Positions 16,195-25,977 of a stretch of DNA of 64,000 nt are shown piece after piece. The notes below the pieces were generated by a model that was not told the DNA's origin, made no database searches, and saw only the letters and a list, made by a program, of their open reading frames with translations. Positions within the stretch are counted from its first letter, which is position 1, and the number at the start of each line of letters is the position of its first letter. A program made the position numbers and the translations under genes. This DNA comes from Terriglobia bacterium (GTDB lineage: Bacteria; Acidobacteriota; Terriglobia; JAJPHL01), in the NCBI GenBank assembly GCA_021325275.1, contig JAJPHL010000010.1:30666-94665 (forward strand). The letters run 5' to 3'.

Positions 16195-18633
16195 TCAATC
16201 AGGCCGCAGTGTGAGTTTGTCGCGACCTTCGGCCGACGGCACAAACGATAGCTGCGCGCCTTCGCCCGCTTTCCACAGCGGAAATTGATCGCGATAGTGA
16301 CTGGAGAGCGGATGCCCCGATTCTCCCGTGGTAATCGTCAACGTGGTCTTCACGAGATCGCCGAAATCGACCACGAAACGCATCGACGGTCCCAGCGTGC
16401 GCGTGATTTGCTTCACCGTGTAGGCCGTACCGCCTTGTTCGAACGGTCCCAGGTTGAAAAGCCGCCTTGCGACGGGCAGGGAATTGCCGATGGGATGAAG
16501 CCACGTCATTTCCTGGATCTTGCCCCAGTGCCATTCTTCCATCTTCGGCGTGGCGAAGCGTTTTTCCAGCGCGACCATCGCAGCGGCCAACGAATCGGCT
16601 AGCAGTTGATCGTAATTCGGAACGCCTTCAGCCGAATCAAGAGCCGGAGTCTGGCTGGATGGGCCAGGCAACCATTGCGGCGGTCGATGGTCGATCACGT
16701 TTTCCAGGAACGCGGTTTGCATGTGCCAGTCGTAGCGCGCGTAAACATCGCCCAGCGGACCACGCAGCAATCGCTGCTTGAATTCCTCACGCGCGAAATG
16801 CGCCAAGCTCGCCGCGTAGGAATCGGCGCCGGCCACGCCGTCCCATTTGTTGAGTGCAGCGGCGGCTTCCGATAGTCGTGGATTCGGCTTGTCTTTCGTC
16901 TCCACGGCAACGGCGGCGGCCACCGCGCGCGCGATCTTCAGATGGTGCGCGTCGAACAAATCGACTTGGATGCGCCGGAAATCGTCGGGCGTGATCTTGT
17001 GCTTCTCCGCGGCCATTTTCGCCAGGATCTCGTTGATGCGATCGACGCGGTTCGGCGCTTCCCAGCGCGTCGCGACGACGTACGGATAATTGTCCGGCGT
17101 CACGCGCGCGTTGGCCGTGGCGATGAATCCTTGCGGCGGATTGTAGACGTGCGGAAGTTGGTCGAAAGGAATGTAGCCCTTCCAATCGTTGGAAGATTCG
17201 TTGCCGGTGAGCGGAAAACTGCCGTCACCCTTCGGACGAATAGGAATCAGCCCCGCGCCGTAATATCCGATATTGCCGGCGGCGTCGGCGTAGACGAAAT
17301 TTTGCGCCGGTCCCGCGTAATCGCGCAGTCCCGCGGTGAATTCGTCCCAATTGGCGGCGGCGTTGATCTTCGCGAACGGAAATTTCCAAATGCCCGGCTC
17401 GGTGGCCACCCATCGCAGTGCGTATCGCTCGCCCGGCTGATTCACCATCAGCGGTCCATGGCGCGTGATGACCACGTCGAGTTCGTGATCGCGCTCGCCG
17501 CGAACATGGATCGCTTCGTGGCGCACTTGCGCGTCTTTCCATTCGCCGTCGACCAGATAGCGCCGCGGATTGTCGGGATCGAACGATTCGAGATACAAGT
17601 CCTGAACGTCCGCGCCGAGATTGGTCATGCCCCACGCGATTTTTTCGTTGTGGCCGATTACCACGCACGGCAATCCGGGCAGGGAAACGCCCGCCACGTT
17701 CATGCCAGGCGCCGAGAGTTGCACCGTATACCAAATTCCCGGCACGGAAAACTCGAGATGCGGATCGTTCGCCAGCATGGCTCTGCCGGACGCGGTTAGC
17801 GAGGGCGCCGCAACCCAATTGTTGCTGCCGGGTGTTCCTTCGGTGTGATCCGGCAGCCAGTCGAGCGTCAGCGATTTCGCCGCCGCAGCCGTGGCGCCTG
17901 GTAACGGCTGGCCCGGCGGCTCATCGTGATCTGTGCGCGTCGGCAACAACTCGGCGGTGCGATTCGGTCCCACGCGGCCGATCAGCGCGGTCTTCAGCAA
18001 CTCGTCTTTCCAAGTTGTCGTGAGATTGCGGAACATGTGCAATCCGATCACCAGGGAATCGGACTCTTCCCACGGGCGCGGATTCAGTCCAATGAGTTTG
18101 AATTCTACCGGCAAGCTGTGCGCGTGCGTCGAGATGTACGCGTTCACGCCTTTCGTGTACGCCGTAATCCAGCGATGTTGGTCCAGCGGTAAGGTTTTCA
18201 CCGCGGCTTCGGCGGCTTGCTTCATGCCGAGCGTGCGGGAATCGATGTCGAGCGGCAATCCGCGTGCGCCCGCGATTTCCGCGATCTCGCCGCGCGCGAC
18301 GCGGCGCAACAAATCCATCTGCCACAAGCGGTCTTGCGCCGTAACGTAACCCTGCGCGAGATACAAATCGTCGAGCGATTGCGCGGTGAAGTGCGGAATC
18401 CCCAGGCGGTCGCGTTCCACCTGCACGGGAGCTTTTAGTTCAGGAACCTTGATCGTGCCAGTCGTCTTGGGCAGGGGAAGAACGAGGAACCAAACGAAAA
18501 TGCCGGCGGCGGCCAGCACCACGAGCGCGGCGAGGGCCGCGATGCCGTAGCCGACGCGGCGCAAGATTACGTCGCGCGATAGCGGCGGTGCTTCGTGTTC
18601 AACGATGTCAGGAGAGGGTTCGAGCGAATCCAC
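16195..18633 (-). CDS. Penicillin acylase family Ntn-hydrolase (membrane-anchored)
   Basis: An 812-residue pro-enzyme of the penicillin/acylhomoserine-lactone acylase family, which hydrolyses amide bonds between an acyl chain and an amine. A membrane anchor lies at about 28-53. The alpha-chain part follows (VERDRLGIPHFTAQSLDDL and GYVTAQDRLWQMDLLRRVARG, both family signatures). The precursor is cut autocatalytically before Ser270 in TPGSNNWV, which becomes the N-terminal nucleophile of the beta chain. LANDPHLEFSVPGIWY and the VVIGHNEKIAWGMTN segment are also typical. The substrate (beta-lactam, AHL, peptide or lipid amide) cannot be deduced. No AHL synthase or receptor is seen nearby. Confidence 0.93.
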   Translation of the reverse strand: MDSLEPSPDIVEHEAPPLSRDVILRRVGYGIAALAALVVLAAAGIFVWFLVLPLPKTTGTIKVPELKAPVQVERDRLGIPHFTAQSLDDLYLAQGYVTAQDRLWQMDLLRRVARGEIAEIAGARGLPLDIDSRTLGMKQAAEAAVKTLPLDQHRWITAYTKGVNAYISTHAHSLPVEFKLIGLNPRPWEESDSLVIGLHMFRNLTTTWKDELLKTALIGRVGPNRTAELLPTRTDHDEPPGQPLPGATAAAAKSLTLDWLPDHTEGTPGSNNWVAAPSLTASGRAMLANDPHLEFSVPGIWYTVQLSAPGMNVAGVSLPGLPCVVIGHNEKIAWGMTNLGADVQDLYLESFDPDNPRRYLVDGEWKDAQVRHEAIHVRGERDHELDVVITRHGPLMVNQPGERYALRWVATEPGIWKFPFAKINAAANWDEFTAGLRDYAGPAQNFVYADAAGNIGYYGAGLIPIRPKGDGSFPLTGNESSNDWKGYIPFDQLPHVYNPPQGFIATANARVTPDNYPYVVATRWEAPNRVDRINEILAKMAAEKHKITPDDFRRIQVDLFDAHHLKIARAVAAAVAVETKDKPNPRLSEAAAALNKWDGVAGADSYAASLAHFAREEFKQRLLRGPLGDVYARYDWHMQTAFLENVIDHRPPQWLPGPSSQTPALDSAEGVPNYDQLLADSLAAAMVALEKRFATPKMEEWHWGKIQEMTWLHPIGNSLPVARRLFNLGPFEQGGTAYTVKQITRTLGPSMRFVVDFGDLVKTTLTITTGESGHPLSSHYRDQFPLWKAGEGAQLSFVPSAEGRDKLTLRPD

Positions 18634-18670
18634 GCACTCCAGTGTAGCAGCAACCGCCGAACAAAAATGA

Positions 18671-18740
18671 AACCGCAGATAAACGCAGATCGCGGATGAG
18701 GCGCCATCCTATCTGCGTTCATCTGCGTTTATCTGCGGTT
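18671..18740. repeat. Intergenic inverted repeat IR2 (CGCAGATAAA units)
   Basis: Left arm 18671-18697 and right arm 18711-18740. The outer 20 bases of the arms are perfectly complementary. Each arm repeats CGCAGAT with spacers of about three bases. It lies between the acylase start and the 3' end of the response-regulator gene. Same construction as IR1, IR3, IR4 and IR5 in this window. Confidence 0.85.
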
Positions 18741-18755
18741 ACTTGTTGTTTGTGT

Positions 18756-19355
18756 TTACAGCGCCTGGTTCCGTGCGACCTCGGCTTCCAACTCTTCAAA
18801 TTGCGGACGGATGTATTTGTCCTCGCATTCCGGACAAATGCCGTGCGTGAAATCGGCGTCGGAATGCTCGGAGACATACGCTTCCACTTGGGTCCAGAGA
18901 TTGTCGTCGTTGCGGATGCGTTTACAGTAACTGCAAATCGGAAGCATGCCTTGGAGTTGGCGGACTTCGGCTTGCAAATCGAGAATGCGTTGCGCCACAA
19001 AGAGGCGTGCGCGCAGCATGTCGGGATCGAATGGCTTGGTGAGGAAATCGTCTGCGCCTGCTTCGATGCCTTCCAGGTACGATCCTTTGCCGGCCATCAC
19101 CGTAATCAAAATGATGTAGGTGTACTTTTGCCGGCCGAGGCCGCGGATCATCTGGCACAGCCGTACGCCATCGACTTCCGGCATGATCCAATCGGTGATT
19201 ACGAGCGAGATGTTTTCCTTGCGGAAAATGTCCCAGGCCTCGCGGCCGTTGGACGCCGTCACAACCTGGTAGCCCTGCTGCTGCAGCAATCCTTCGAGCT
19301 TGCGGCGCGACACGGGATCGTCGTCGACCACCAGAATCTTTGTAGGGCTGTTCAC
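18756..19355 (-). CDS. Response regulator with C-terminal four-cysteine (probable zinc) motif
   Basis: A 199-residue protein. Residues 5-122 are a CheY-like receiver domain: acidic pocket DDD at 11-13, phospho-acceptor Asp55 in VITDWIMPE, and conserved Lys107 in DDFLTKPFD. There is no DNA-binding domain. A short helix links to a module with Cys141-x2-Cys144 and Cys174-x2-Cys177 (PICSYCKRIRND ... HGICPECEDKY). I know this motif as a frequent C-terminal appendix of receiver, PAS and GAF proteins, with no assigned role; the spacing suggests zinc binding. Translation starts at a GTG without a clear ribosome site. No histidine kinase is adjacent, so it is an orphan. Confidence 0.88.
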   Translation of the reverse strand: MNSPTKILVVDDDPVSRRKLEGLLQQQGYQVVTASNGREAWDIFRKENISLVITDWIMPEVDGVRLCQMIRGLGRQKYTYIILITVMAGKGSYLEGIEAGADDFLTKPFDPDMLRARLFVAQRILDLQAEVRQLQGMLPICSYCKRIRNDDNLWTQVEAYVSEHSDADFTHGICPECEDKYIRPQFEELEAEVARNQAL

Positions 19356-19386
19356 ATTGGGTACATCGGCTGAAAACGCGAAATCG

Positions 19387-20247
19387 TTAGGTAGGACAAG
19401 TGTCCGCGCTTGTCCATTTGCGCGCCGCCAGCGCCGCCGCGCCCAAGATTCCCGCGTCGTCGCCGAGGCGCGAGAGATAGAGCGGCACGCTACGGAATCG
19501 CGGCTGGCAAAAACTTTTTAACTGACCGGCAACATCGGCCAGGAACGGCTGACCTCCGGCGGCGCATACCTTGCCGCCCAGCACGACGGCCTGCGGTTCG
19601 TAGAGCACACAAAATGTCGCCAGACCCATGCCGAGCCACATCGCGGCGTCGGCCGCGACCTCGGGCTTTTCGATGCCACCGCGTTCGCCGATCGACCATC
19701 CGGATACTTTCGTCTCGAGACAACCGCGCGCGCCACACCGGCACGTCGCGCCGTGCGCGTCGACGACGATGTGCCCGGGATCGCCGAGGCTGCCGCCCGC
19801 AGGCCGCAGCAGTTCGCCGTTCGCCACGGCCGCCGCACCGATCCCTGTCCCGAGCGCGACCACAAGCAATCTCGTAACGCCGTAGTTTCCATAGCGCGAC
19901 TCGCCGAAGGCCAGCGCGTTCAAATCATTTTCCATGCATGACGGCCAACCGAAGTCCCTCGCGAGTTCACGATCGATCGCCACGCCGCAGAGTCCCGGCA
20001 AATTGCTTGCTTCCGTGACGCGCCCTGCGGAATCCTGCAAGCCCGGCATGCCCACGCCGAGCGCGACCGCTGCGCCCTCCGCCGCAACGCGAGACACGGC
20101 CGCGCGAAACGCGGGCATCAGCGTCTCGGCACGCGAATCGTAGCCCGTAGGCACCACTTCGCGCGCCAGAATCGCCGCGGTGGCGGTGTCAACCAGCCCG
20201 ATGCGCGCGCTGGTCCCACCGATGTCGATTCCGATCACGAGCGGCAT
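19387..20247 (-). CDS. ROK-family sugar kinase (glucokinase-like)
   Basis: A 286-residue kinase that should phosphorylate glucose or a related hexose or N-acetylhexosamine with ATP. The N-terminal IGIDIGGTSARIGLVD is the phosphate-binding DxGGT motif. ENDLNALAFGE carries the catalytic aspartate. GHIVVDAHG together with CRCGARGCLE is the ROK zinc-binding signature (three cysteines plus His). The start lies one base after the stop of the S41 protease gene, so both are on one message. Oddly, the last codons (WTSADTCPT) and the stop are supplied by an intergenic palindromic repeat (19391-19416), so the C-terminus has been changed by that element. Confidence 0.92.
   Translation of the reverse strand: MPLVIGIDIGGTSARIGLVDTATAAILAREVVPTGYDSRAETLMPAFRAAVSRVAAEGAAVALGVGMPGLQDSAGRVTEASNLPGLCGVAIDRELARDFGWPSCMENDLNALAFGESRYGNYGVTRLLVVALGTGIGAAAVANGELLRPAGGSLGDPGHIVVDAHGATCRCGARGCLETKVSGWSIGERGGIEKPEVAADAAMWLGMGLATFCVLYEPQAVVLGGKVCAAGGQPFLADVAGQLKSFCQPRFRSVPLYLSRLGDDAGILGAAALAARKWTSADTCPT
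19391..19416 (-). repeat. GGACAGGCG-type palindrome, copy C, inside the 3' end of the ROK kinase gene
   Basis: On the minus strand the element reads as GGACAAGCG followed by CGGACACTTGTCC, a hairpin, and then TACC. About 20 of 26 bases match copies A (56740-56795) and B (60106-60161), including the GTCCTAC edge. The gene's final residues and TAA stop are encoded within or directly behind it. Confidence 0.6.
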
Positions 20248-20248
20248 G

Positions 20249-23200
20249 CTATTTCTTGGCCGTCTCGCGCAATAATTCCTTCACTGCCGCATCCAACTGG
20301 CTGTCGTGACCGCTGTAGCTTTCGCCGACGGGGCGCGTCACGGGAATATCCACGGGGCGTGGATGCATTTCCATCGGTTCGCCATTGCGCGTGGTGATGC
20401 GGATGAACGGCAAGCGCAACTGCGAGCCGTCGATCAGGCCCACGCCGCCCGTGTAGATGATCCAACCGGCCGTCGGCTCGCCGACCACCTTGCCCAGGCC
20501 GAGCGCGCGATACCCTTCGGTGAAATCCTCCGCATCGGAGAGGGAATGCTGATTGGTCACCAGAATCGTGGGCAATTCGAGCGCGCGCTGACCCAACGCG
20601 GTGCGCGCCGGCGCCGTCGCCGTGTCGCGCGGTGTCATGTTGAGGTAGTGGCGGCGCGCCAGAATATCGATCGCGTAGACGTTCACGAATCCACCGTTGT
20701 TGTTGCGCACGTCCACCACCACGCCCTCGCGCTGGTGCATTTCGGAATCGAGATCGAGCGTCATTTGCGCCAACGTGCCGGGGGACATGTCGATCAAGTG
20801 TACGTAACCAAGCTTGCCGCCGCTGGTTTTGTCGACGTACTCGCGGTTGTGATCCACCCACGCGCGGTACACGAGAGTCTTTTCGGCTTGCGTCGAAATC
20901 GGACGCACCACAAGCGTCTTCGTTTCGCCGGACGGCGATGGCGCCATCGAAAGCTCCACGCGACGGCCGGACTTGTGATCGAGGAGTTGATCGAGGTTCG
21001 CGCGCGCGCCGATTTTCTCGCCGTCGACGGCTATGAGATAGTCGCCGGCCTTCACACCCGCGAGCGCCCCGGGTCCCAGCGCGATCACTTCGCTGACTTT
21101 CAACCGGCCCGACGTTTCGAACTCCAGCCGATCGAAGCGCAATCCCAGTTTGCCCGTGCCGTCGCCGCCTCCGCCGCCGGGCGCGCCGATTCCCGAGTGC
21201 GACGCATTCAATTCGCCGAGCATCAGGGAAATGATGCGGCGCACTTCGTCAGGCGATCCCGCACCGGCCACGCGCGGCTCGTATTCGGCGCCCATCTTTT
21301 CCCAGTCCACGCCGTTGAACTTGGGATCGAAGAACGTGTCATGAATGTAGCGCCACGCTTCGTGGAAAACTTCCATCTTTTCGGTCGCGAAATCCACGTC
21401 CATCGCCGCCGTGACGCTCACGGCGCGGGGACGTTGCTGATCGAGGTTGTAGGATTGCACGCGCCCCTGTTCGAGGAAGTAAATCTCCTTGGAGTCGGGT
21501 GAAAACTGGGCGTCCGATTTTCCGCCGGGCGTCGACGTGACCTGCTTCGCCACCGGCCTCTCTCTGGCCAACTCGTCGAGCGAATACGTGTACAAATTGA
21601 ATTGACCCGCGGCCGCCGCGGCGACGAGTAACGTTTTTCCGTCGGGACTGATCGTCGTTTCTCCGGCGTCGAGACCGAGCGGGATTAACGTGAGACGCTG
21701 GCGGATTCCTTCGAACTGGATTTCCACTTTCGGCGGCGTTTTGTCGTCGGCAGGTTTCGCGGCGCCTTTTGCGTCCGCTTGCGAGGCGTCGCCCGAAGGC
21801 TTCTTGTCCGGCGCGAACAGCTCGCGGAATTGATCTTCGCGGAACCTCGGTTCGCGCGGCACCAAATCGATCCGTGCGACTTGTCCTTCTTCGGTGCGCT
21901 GGCTCGACGTGAAGTAAATCGACTTGCCGTCTTTCGGCCACACGATCGAGGTTCCAAAAGAATTTGCGAGGTACGTCACTTGCTTCGACTCGCCGCCCTC
22001 GGCCGGCACGACGAACACGTTAGTGAAGTTCTTGCCCGATTGCGAAAGATACGCGATCCACTTACTGTCCGGCGACCACGCCACCGCTTGCCGCGACTCG
22101 AACGGCGCGCGTTCGAGAATCCCGTGAGCCACCACTTTCTGCGATCCGCCGTCGGCGTCCATCACGACGAGGTCCTTGCCGTCGCGATCGAACGCCAGCT
22201 TCTTTCCGTCCGGCGAAAAGTGCGGCAGCAGATCGGATTGGCCGCCGTTCGTAAGACGTTTCTCAGCGTTCGTAGAGAAATCGTAGAGATACACGTGTGA
22301 AATGCCCTCGCGATCGGAAACATAGGCGAGGCGCTTACTGTCGGGCGACCACTCGAGATCGCCGGCGCGGCCCGCCGCGTGCGTCACTCGGAAACCATCG
22401 CCGCCGTCTTTGGACGACGCGGCGAAAACCTCGCCGTGCGCGACAAACGCGATCTTCTTGCCGTCGGGCGAAAGCGCCAGGTCGCGAAATTGATTGCTCA
22501 ACGTGAGATGCTCGACGGCCGGCGACGCCGGCATTCCGCGGCGCTCGATTTTCACGGGTGCGGCGGCGCCTCCGCTGGTGTTCATTTTCCAAATCTGAAA
22601 ATCGCGTTCGAAAACAATCTCTTTGCCGTCGTAGGAAATGTTCGGCCACAAGACGCGGCCATTGGTGAACTTGGTCAGTTGCCGGGGTTGCCCGCCGACA
22701 GGCCGGAACCAGATATTCTCCGCGCCGCCGCGATCGGACATGTAATAAATGCCGCGGCCGTCTCCGGCCCACATGGGCCAAATGGTTTTCTCGCCGCCCG
22801 GCGTGTTTTCGCCGCCGGCGAATTTCTCATACGCCGGCGCGGGCGATGCGATGCCGCGCAACAGCCAGATTTCCGACTCGTCGAGATGGCTATGTCCCTT
22901 GCGCCACCACTGCGACGATGGCGTTCCGCGGGCCGTGATCGCCAGCATCGCGCCGTCCGGCGACGGCGCCGCGAAATATTCTGACGCGTAACGGTCGCCG
23001 GCCACTTGCATCGGCGTGCCGCCCTCGGAACTGACGCGATACACGTCCTGCATGCCGGAAATATCGCGCGCGTTCGAGGAGAAATAAATCCATTTTCCGT
23101 CATGCGACCATGCGTTGAGCTGTTCGGGCGCGTCGTCGAAGGTGAGGCGTTGGAGTTCGCCGGTGGAGAACGTCAGCACATAGATGTCGCCGCCGCCGGT

Positions 23201-23464
23201 GCGTGTCGAGACAAACGCAAGCCTTTTGCCGTCGGGCGAAAACAGCGGCCGCGATTCGGCGGCCGGATGCGACACGACCAGATGCGCTTCGCCGCCCGCC
23301 GCGGGCACGGTCCAAATGTCGCCGCCCGAGACGAAGGCGATCTCCGAGCGATCCGGTGAAAGGGCCGGTTCGAAAAAAGAAACTTTGGGATCCGCTGCGA
23401 AAAGTGTGAAGGGAAGTAATGTCGCAGTAAGGAACAAGACCGTGAGAATGATGCGTGGAGACAT
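20249..23464 (-). CDS. Tricorn-like periplasmic S41 peptidase with beta-propeller and PDZ domains
   Basis: A 1071-residue exported protease that probably degrades peptides in the periplasm. A signal peptide (about 1-24) is followed by two WD40/TolB-like propeller blocks (about 30-330 and 335-670), recognisable by repeated SPDG(K)xIAFVS motifs. A linker and a PDZ domain follow (about 770-850, GPGALAGVKAGDYLIAVDG), then a C-terminal S41 catalytic domain. The S41 part includes RNNNGGFVN and VTNQHSLSDAEDF, where the nucleophilic serine is expected. This matches the acidobacterial Tricorn-like family. I prefer the ATG at 23464; an in-frame TTG at 23482 would add six residues. The ROK kinase gene follows directly in the same operon. 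Confidence 0.92.
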   Translation of the reverse strand: MSPRIILTVLFLTATLLPFTLFAADPKVSFFEPALSPDRSEIAFVSGGDIWTVPAAGGEAHLVVSHPAAESRPLFSPDGKRLAFVSTRTGGGDIYVLTFSTGELQRLTFDDAPEQLNAWSHDGKWIYFSSNARDISGMQDVYRVSSEGGTPMQVAGDRYASEYFAAPSPDGAMLAITARGTPSSQWWRKGHSHLDESEIWLLRGIASPAPAYEKFAGGENTPGGEKTIWPMWAGDGRGIYYMSDRGGAENIWFRPVGGQPRQLTKFTNGRVLWPNISYDGKEIVFERDFQIWKMNTSGGAAAPVKIERRGMPASPAVEHLTLSNQFRDLALSPDGKKIAFVAHGEVFAASSKDGGDGFRVTHAAGRAGDLEWSPDSKRLAYVSDREGISHVYLYDFSTNAEKRLTNGGQSDLLPHFSPDGKKLAFDRDGKDLVVMDADGGSQKVVAHGILERAPFESRQAVAWSPDSKWIAYLSQSGKNFTNVFVVPAEGGESKQVTYLANSFGTSIVWPKDGKSIYFTSSQRTEEGQVARIDLVPREPRFREDQFRELFAPDKKPSGDASQADAKGAAKPADDKTPPKVEIQFEGIRQRLTLIPLGLDAGETTISPDGKTLLVAAAAAGQFNLYTYSLDELARERPVAKQVTSTPGGKSDAQFSPDSKEIYFLEQGRVQSYNLDQQRPRAVSVTAAMDVDFATEKMEVFHEAWRYIHDTFFDPKFNGVDWEKMGAEYEPRVAGAGSPDEVRRIISLMLGELNASHSGIGAPGGGGGDGTGKLGLRFDRLEFETSGRLKVSEVIALGPGALAGVKAGDYLIAVDGEKIGARANLDQLLDHKSGRRVELSMAPSPSGETKTLVVRPISTQAEKTLVYRAWVDHNREYVDKTSGGKLGYVHLIDMSPGTLAQMTLDLDSEMHQREGVVVDVRNNNGGFVNVYAIDILARRHYLNMTPRDTATAPARTALGQRALELPTILVTNQHSLSDAEDFTEGYRALGLGKVVGEPTAGWIIYTGGVGLIDGSQLRLPFIRITTRNGEPMEMHPRPVDIPVTRPVGESYSGHDSQLDAAVKELLRETAKK

Positions 23465-23486
23465 TCCCGTATTAAAGCACAACCGA

Positions 23487-23617
23487 AGGTTTTCTCCGCG
23501 TCTCTGCGTCTCTGCGGTAAGAAAACCTTCTGGCCTTTCGCTAAACCAAGTTCATCGGGATGCTCTTTGGACCCGCGGTTTTTTCAACGCAGAGACGCAG
23601 AGACGCGGAGAAAACCT
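23487..23617. repeat. Intergenic inverted repeat IR3 (CGCAGAGA units)
   Basis: Left arm 23487-23518 and right arm 23586-23617 are 32 bases each with one mismatch, made of iterated CGCAGAGA. The 67-base loop has sequence in common with IR4 on the other side of glpX. It fills the gap between the S41 protease start and the glpX stop. No gene inside. Confidence 0.88.
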
Positions 23618-23624
23618 ACTCGAC

Positions 23625-24614
<990 letters not shown>

Positions 24615-24679
24615 TCAGTTATTGTTTGCCGGATCGCGCGGGGATTGCAACTGTCAGTAGAACTAGGCGGTTGTATTTT

Positions 24680-24780
24680 TCTCTGTGCGCCTCTGCGTCT
24701 CTGCGGTAAAACAACCGTTAGCCTTTGATCTAACTGTTTTTTCAACGCAGAGACGCAGAGACGCAGAGGAACGCAGAGGA
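24680..24780. repeat. Intergenic inverted repeat IR4 (CGCAGAGA units)
   Basis: Left arm about 24680-24707 and right arm about 24744-24780, made of CGCAGAG(A/G) iterations. The right arm carries one extra unit. The loop (GGTAAAACAACCGTTAGCC...) resembles that of IR3, as does the GTTTTTTCAACGCAGAGACG block, so IR3 and IR4 are copies of one element. The right arm ends three bases before the -10 box of the methyltransferase gene. Confidence 0.85.
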
Positions 24781-24783
24781 AGC

Positions 24784-24789
24784 TATACT
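24784..24789 (+). promoter_or_regulatory. -10 element TATACT directly before the methyltransferase start
   Basis: TATACT ends seven bases before the ATG at 24797. No ribosome site lies in between, so a transcript from it would be leaderless or nearly so. A convincing -35 box is not visible because that position falls in IR4. Confidence 0.4.
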
Positions 24790-24796
24790 GATTCCC

Positions 24797-25426
24797 ATGG
24801 GCGAAATCCTACAAACTCCGATTGAGAATTACATCTCCACATTGATTCCTCCACGCGACGCCGTTCTCGCCGAGATGGAAGCATACGCCGCCGAGCACAA
24901 GGTGCCGATCATCGGTCCCGCGTGCGGATCGCTTCTGTATTTCCTGGCGAAGACCCTCGGCGCCAAGCGCATCTTCGAGATGGGATCGGCCATCGGTTAC
25001 TCGACCATCTGGTGGGCGCGAGCGCTGGGCGATGGCGGGGAAGTGTTTTACTCCGACGGAAGCCAAGCCAACGCTGATCGCGCGGCCGCGTACATCAACC
25101 GCGCGGGCGTGGCGGCGCGCGTGAAAATGGGCGTGGGATACGCGCAAGACATTTTGCTCGCGACTCCTGGCGAATTCGACATCGTGTTCGTCGACGTCGA
25201 CAAGCACTACTATCCGGAATGCTTCGAACTGGCGTTGCCGCGCGTACGCAAAGGCGGATTCCTGGTGGCCGACAACATCCTGTGGCACGGACTCGTAGTC
25301 GCGCCGCCGGAAACCGACGACACGCGAGGGATTTTGGAGTGGAACCGCCTGGTCACGACGTCGCCGGATTTGGTCACGACGATCGTGCCGCTGCGCGATG
25401 GCGTTACGGTGTCGCTGAAGAAGTGA
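24797..25426 (+). CDS. SAM-dependent O-methyltransferase (class I, COMT/caffeoyl-CoA OMT-like)
   Basis: A 209-residue methyltransferase of the family 3 type, which usually methylates catechol-like hydroxyls with a divalent metal. The SAM-binding motif I is FEMGSAIGYSTIWWA. The acidic residue of motif II is in VFYSDGSQ, and FDIVFVDVDKHYYPECFE is the metal- and substrate-binding segment. ADNILWHGLV follows, matching the conserved DNxLW(H/R)G of the family. The start is the ATG at 24797; a good -10 box sits just seven bases before it. It stands alone on the plus strand and gives no hint of its acceptor. Confidence 0.9.
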   Translation: MGEILQTPIENYISTLIPPRDAVLAEMEAYAAEHKVPIIGPACGSLLYFLAKTLGAKRIFEMGSAIGYSTIWWARALGDGGEVFYSDGSQANADRAAAYINRAGVAARVKMGVGYAQDILLATPGEFDIVFVDVDKHYYPECFELALPRVRKGGFLVADNILWHGLVVAPPETDDTRGILEWNRLVTTSPDLVTTIVPLRDGVTVSLKK

Positions 25427-25429
25427 TGG

Positions 25430-25666
25430 TTATGACACTCGCCGTTGTTCGCCGCGCGCCCGATTTTCCTTATGCAATGCCTCCAGGAGCTTTGTGTAAG
25501 GAAGACCTGTCTCGCGCTTTCGACGCTCGATGAGTTCGGTTAGAGTAGTCAGTTTTCCGCCCTTCGCCGCCTCTTCCATCCATTCGGCGGTTTCGTCGCG
25601 ATGCTCGTACCACCATTCGGCTTCTTCCGCTTCGGAATGAAACTTCGGGATCTCTCGTTTGATCAT
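25430..25666 (-). CDS. brnA: BrnA/CopG-type antitoxin
   Basis: A 78-residue protein with the CopG-antitoxin opening IPKFHSEAEEAEWWYEH. The C-terminal helical half ends in TGLPYTKLLEALHKENRARG, like other antitoxins of ribbon-helix-helix type. It overlaps the upstream toxin gene by four bases (ATGA), the usual coupling in BrnT-BrnA modules, where the antitoxin binds the toxin and represses the shared promoter. Its RHH strand region is less typical than the ends, so the antitoxin assignment rests partly on its neighbour. Confidence 0.8.
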   Translation of the reverse strand: MIKREIPKFHSEAEEAEWWYEHRDETAEWMEEAAKGGKLTTLTELIERRKRETGLPYTKLLEALHKENRARGEQRRVS

Positions 25667-25962
25667 CGTCTGCCCTTTAAATAAACCTCGACATCCTTGG
25701 GCGTTGCGTCGTAAGCCGTGATCGGCCGAACCAGGCCTTTTCGAAAAGTGAAGAGAACTGTCAAGATTCGACCGGCTTTCGTCATGCCCACTATCTTGCT
25801 GCGCTCTTCCACCTCCAAATACTGGATGTCGAGCATAGCCGCATGCGGATCACAAATCGCTTGCTCCGCTTCCCCACGGCTTACAGCGTGGCGTGCCACG
25901 TGATCGTGGTTTGCATCGTCCCAGTCAAACTGTGGCTCCGCACTCACGACCCCTGTCGGCAC
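25663..25962 (-). CDS. brnT: BrnT-family toxin
   Basis: A 99-residue RelE-fold ribonuclease toxin of the BrnT type. FDWDDANHDHVARHAVSRGEAEQAI is interrupted only by small variations from the usual FEWDxxKxxxNxxKHGVxFxEA pattern, and RILTVLFTFRKGLVRPITAY matches the conserved RxLxVVFTxR..RIISAR block near the end. It starts with a GTG (25962) preceded by AGGA that overlaps the ftsY 3' end; a second GTG at 25947 is possible. The toxin precedes the antitoxin, as is usual for BrnT-BrnA. Both seem intact. The module lies 15 bases behind ftsY and could ride on its transcript. Confidence 0.82.
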   Translation of the reverse strand: MPTGVVSAEPQFDWDDANHDHVARHAVSRGEAEQAICDPHAAMLDIQYLEVEERSKIVGMTKAGRILTVLFTFRKGLVRPITAYDATPKDVEVYLKGRR

Positions 25963-25977
25963 CCGAACGATCCTATT

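Noticed and set aside
16195..18633. Quorum-quenching role for the acylase
   Set aside because: Family membership alone does not tell substrate; there is no AHL gene nearby, so the idea is not supported.
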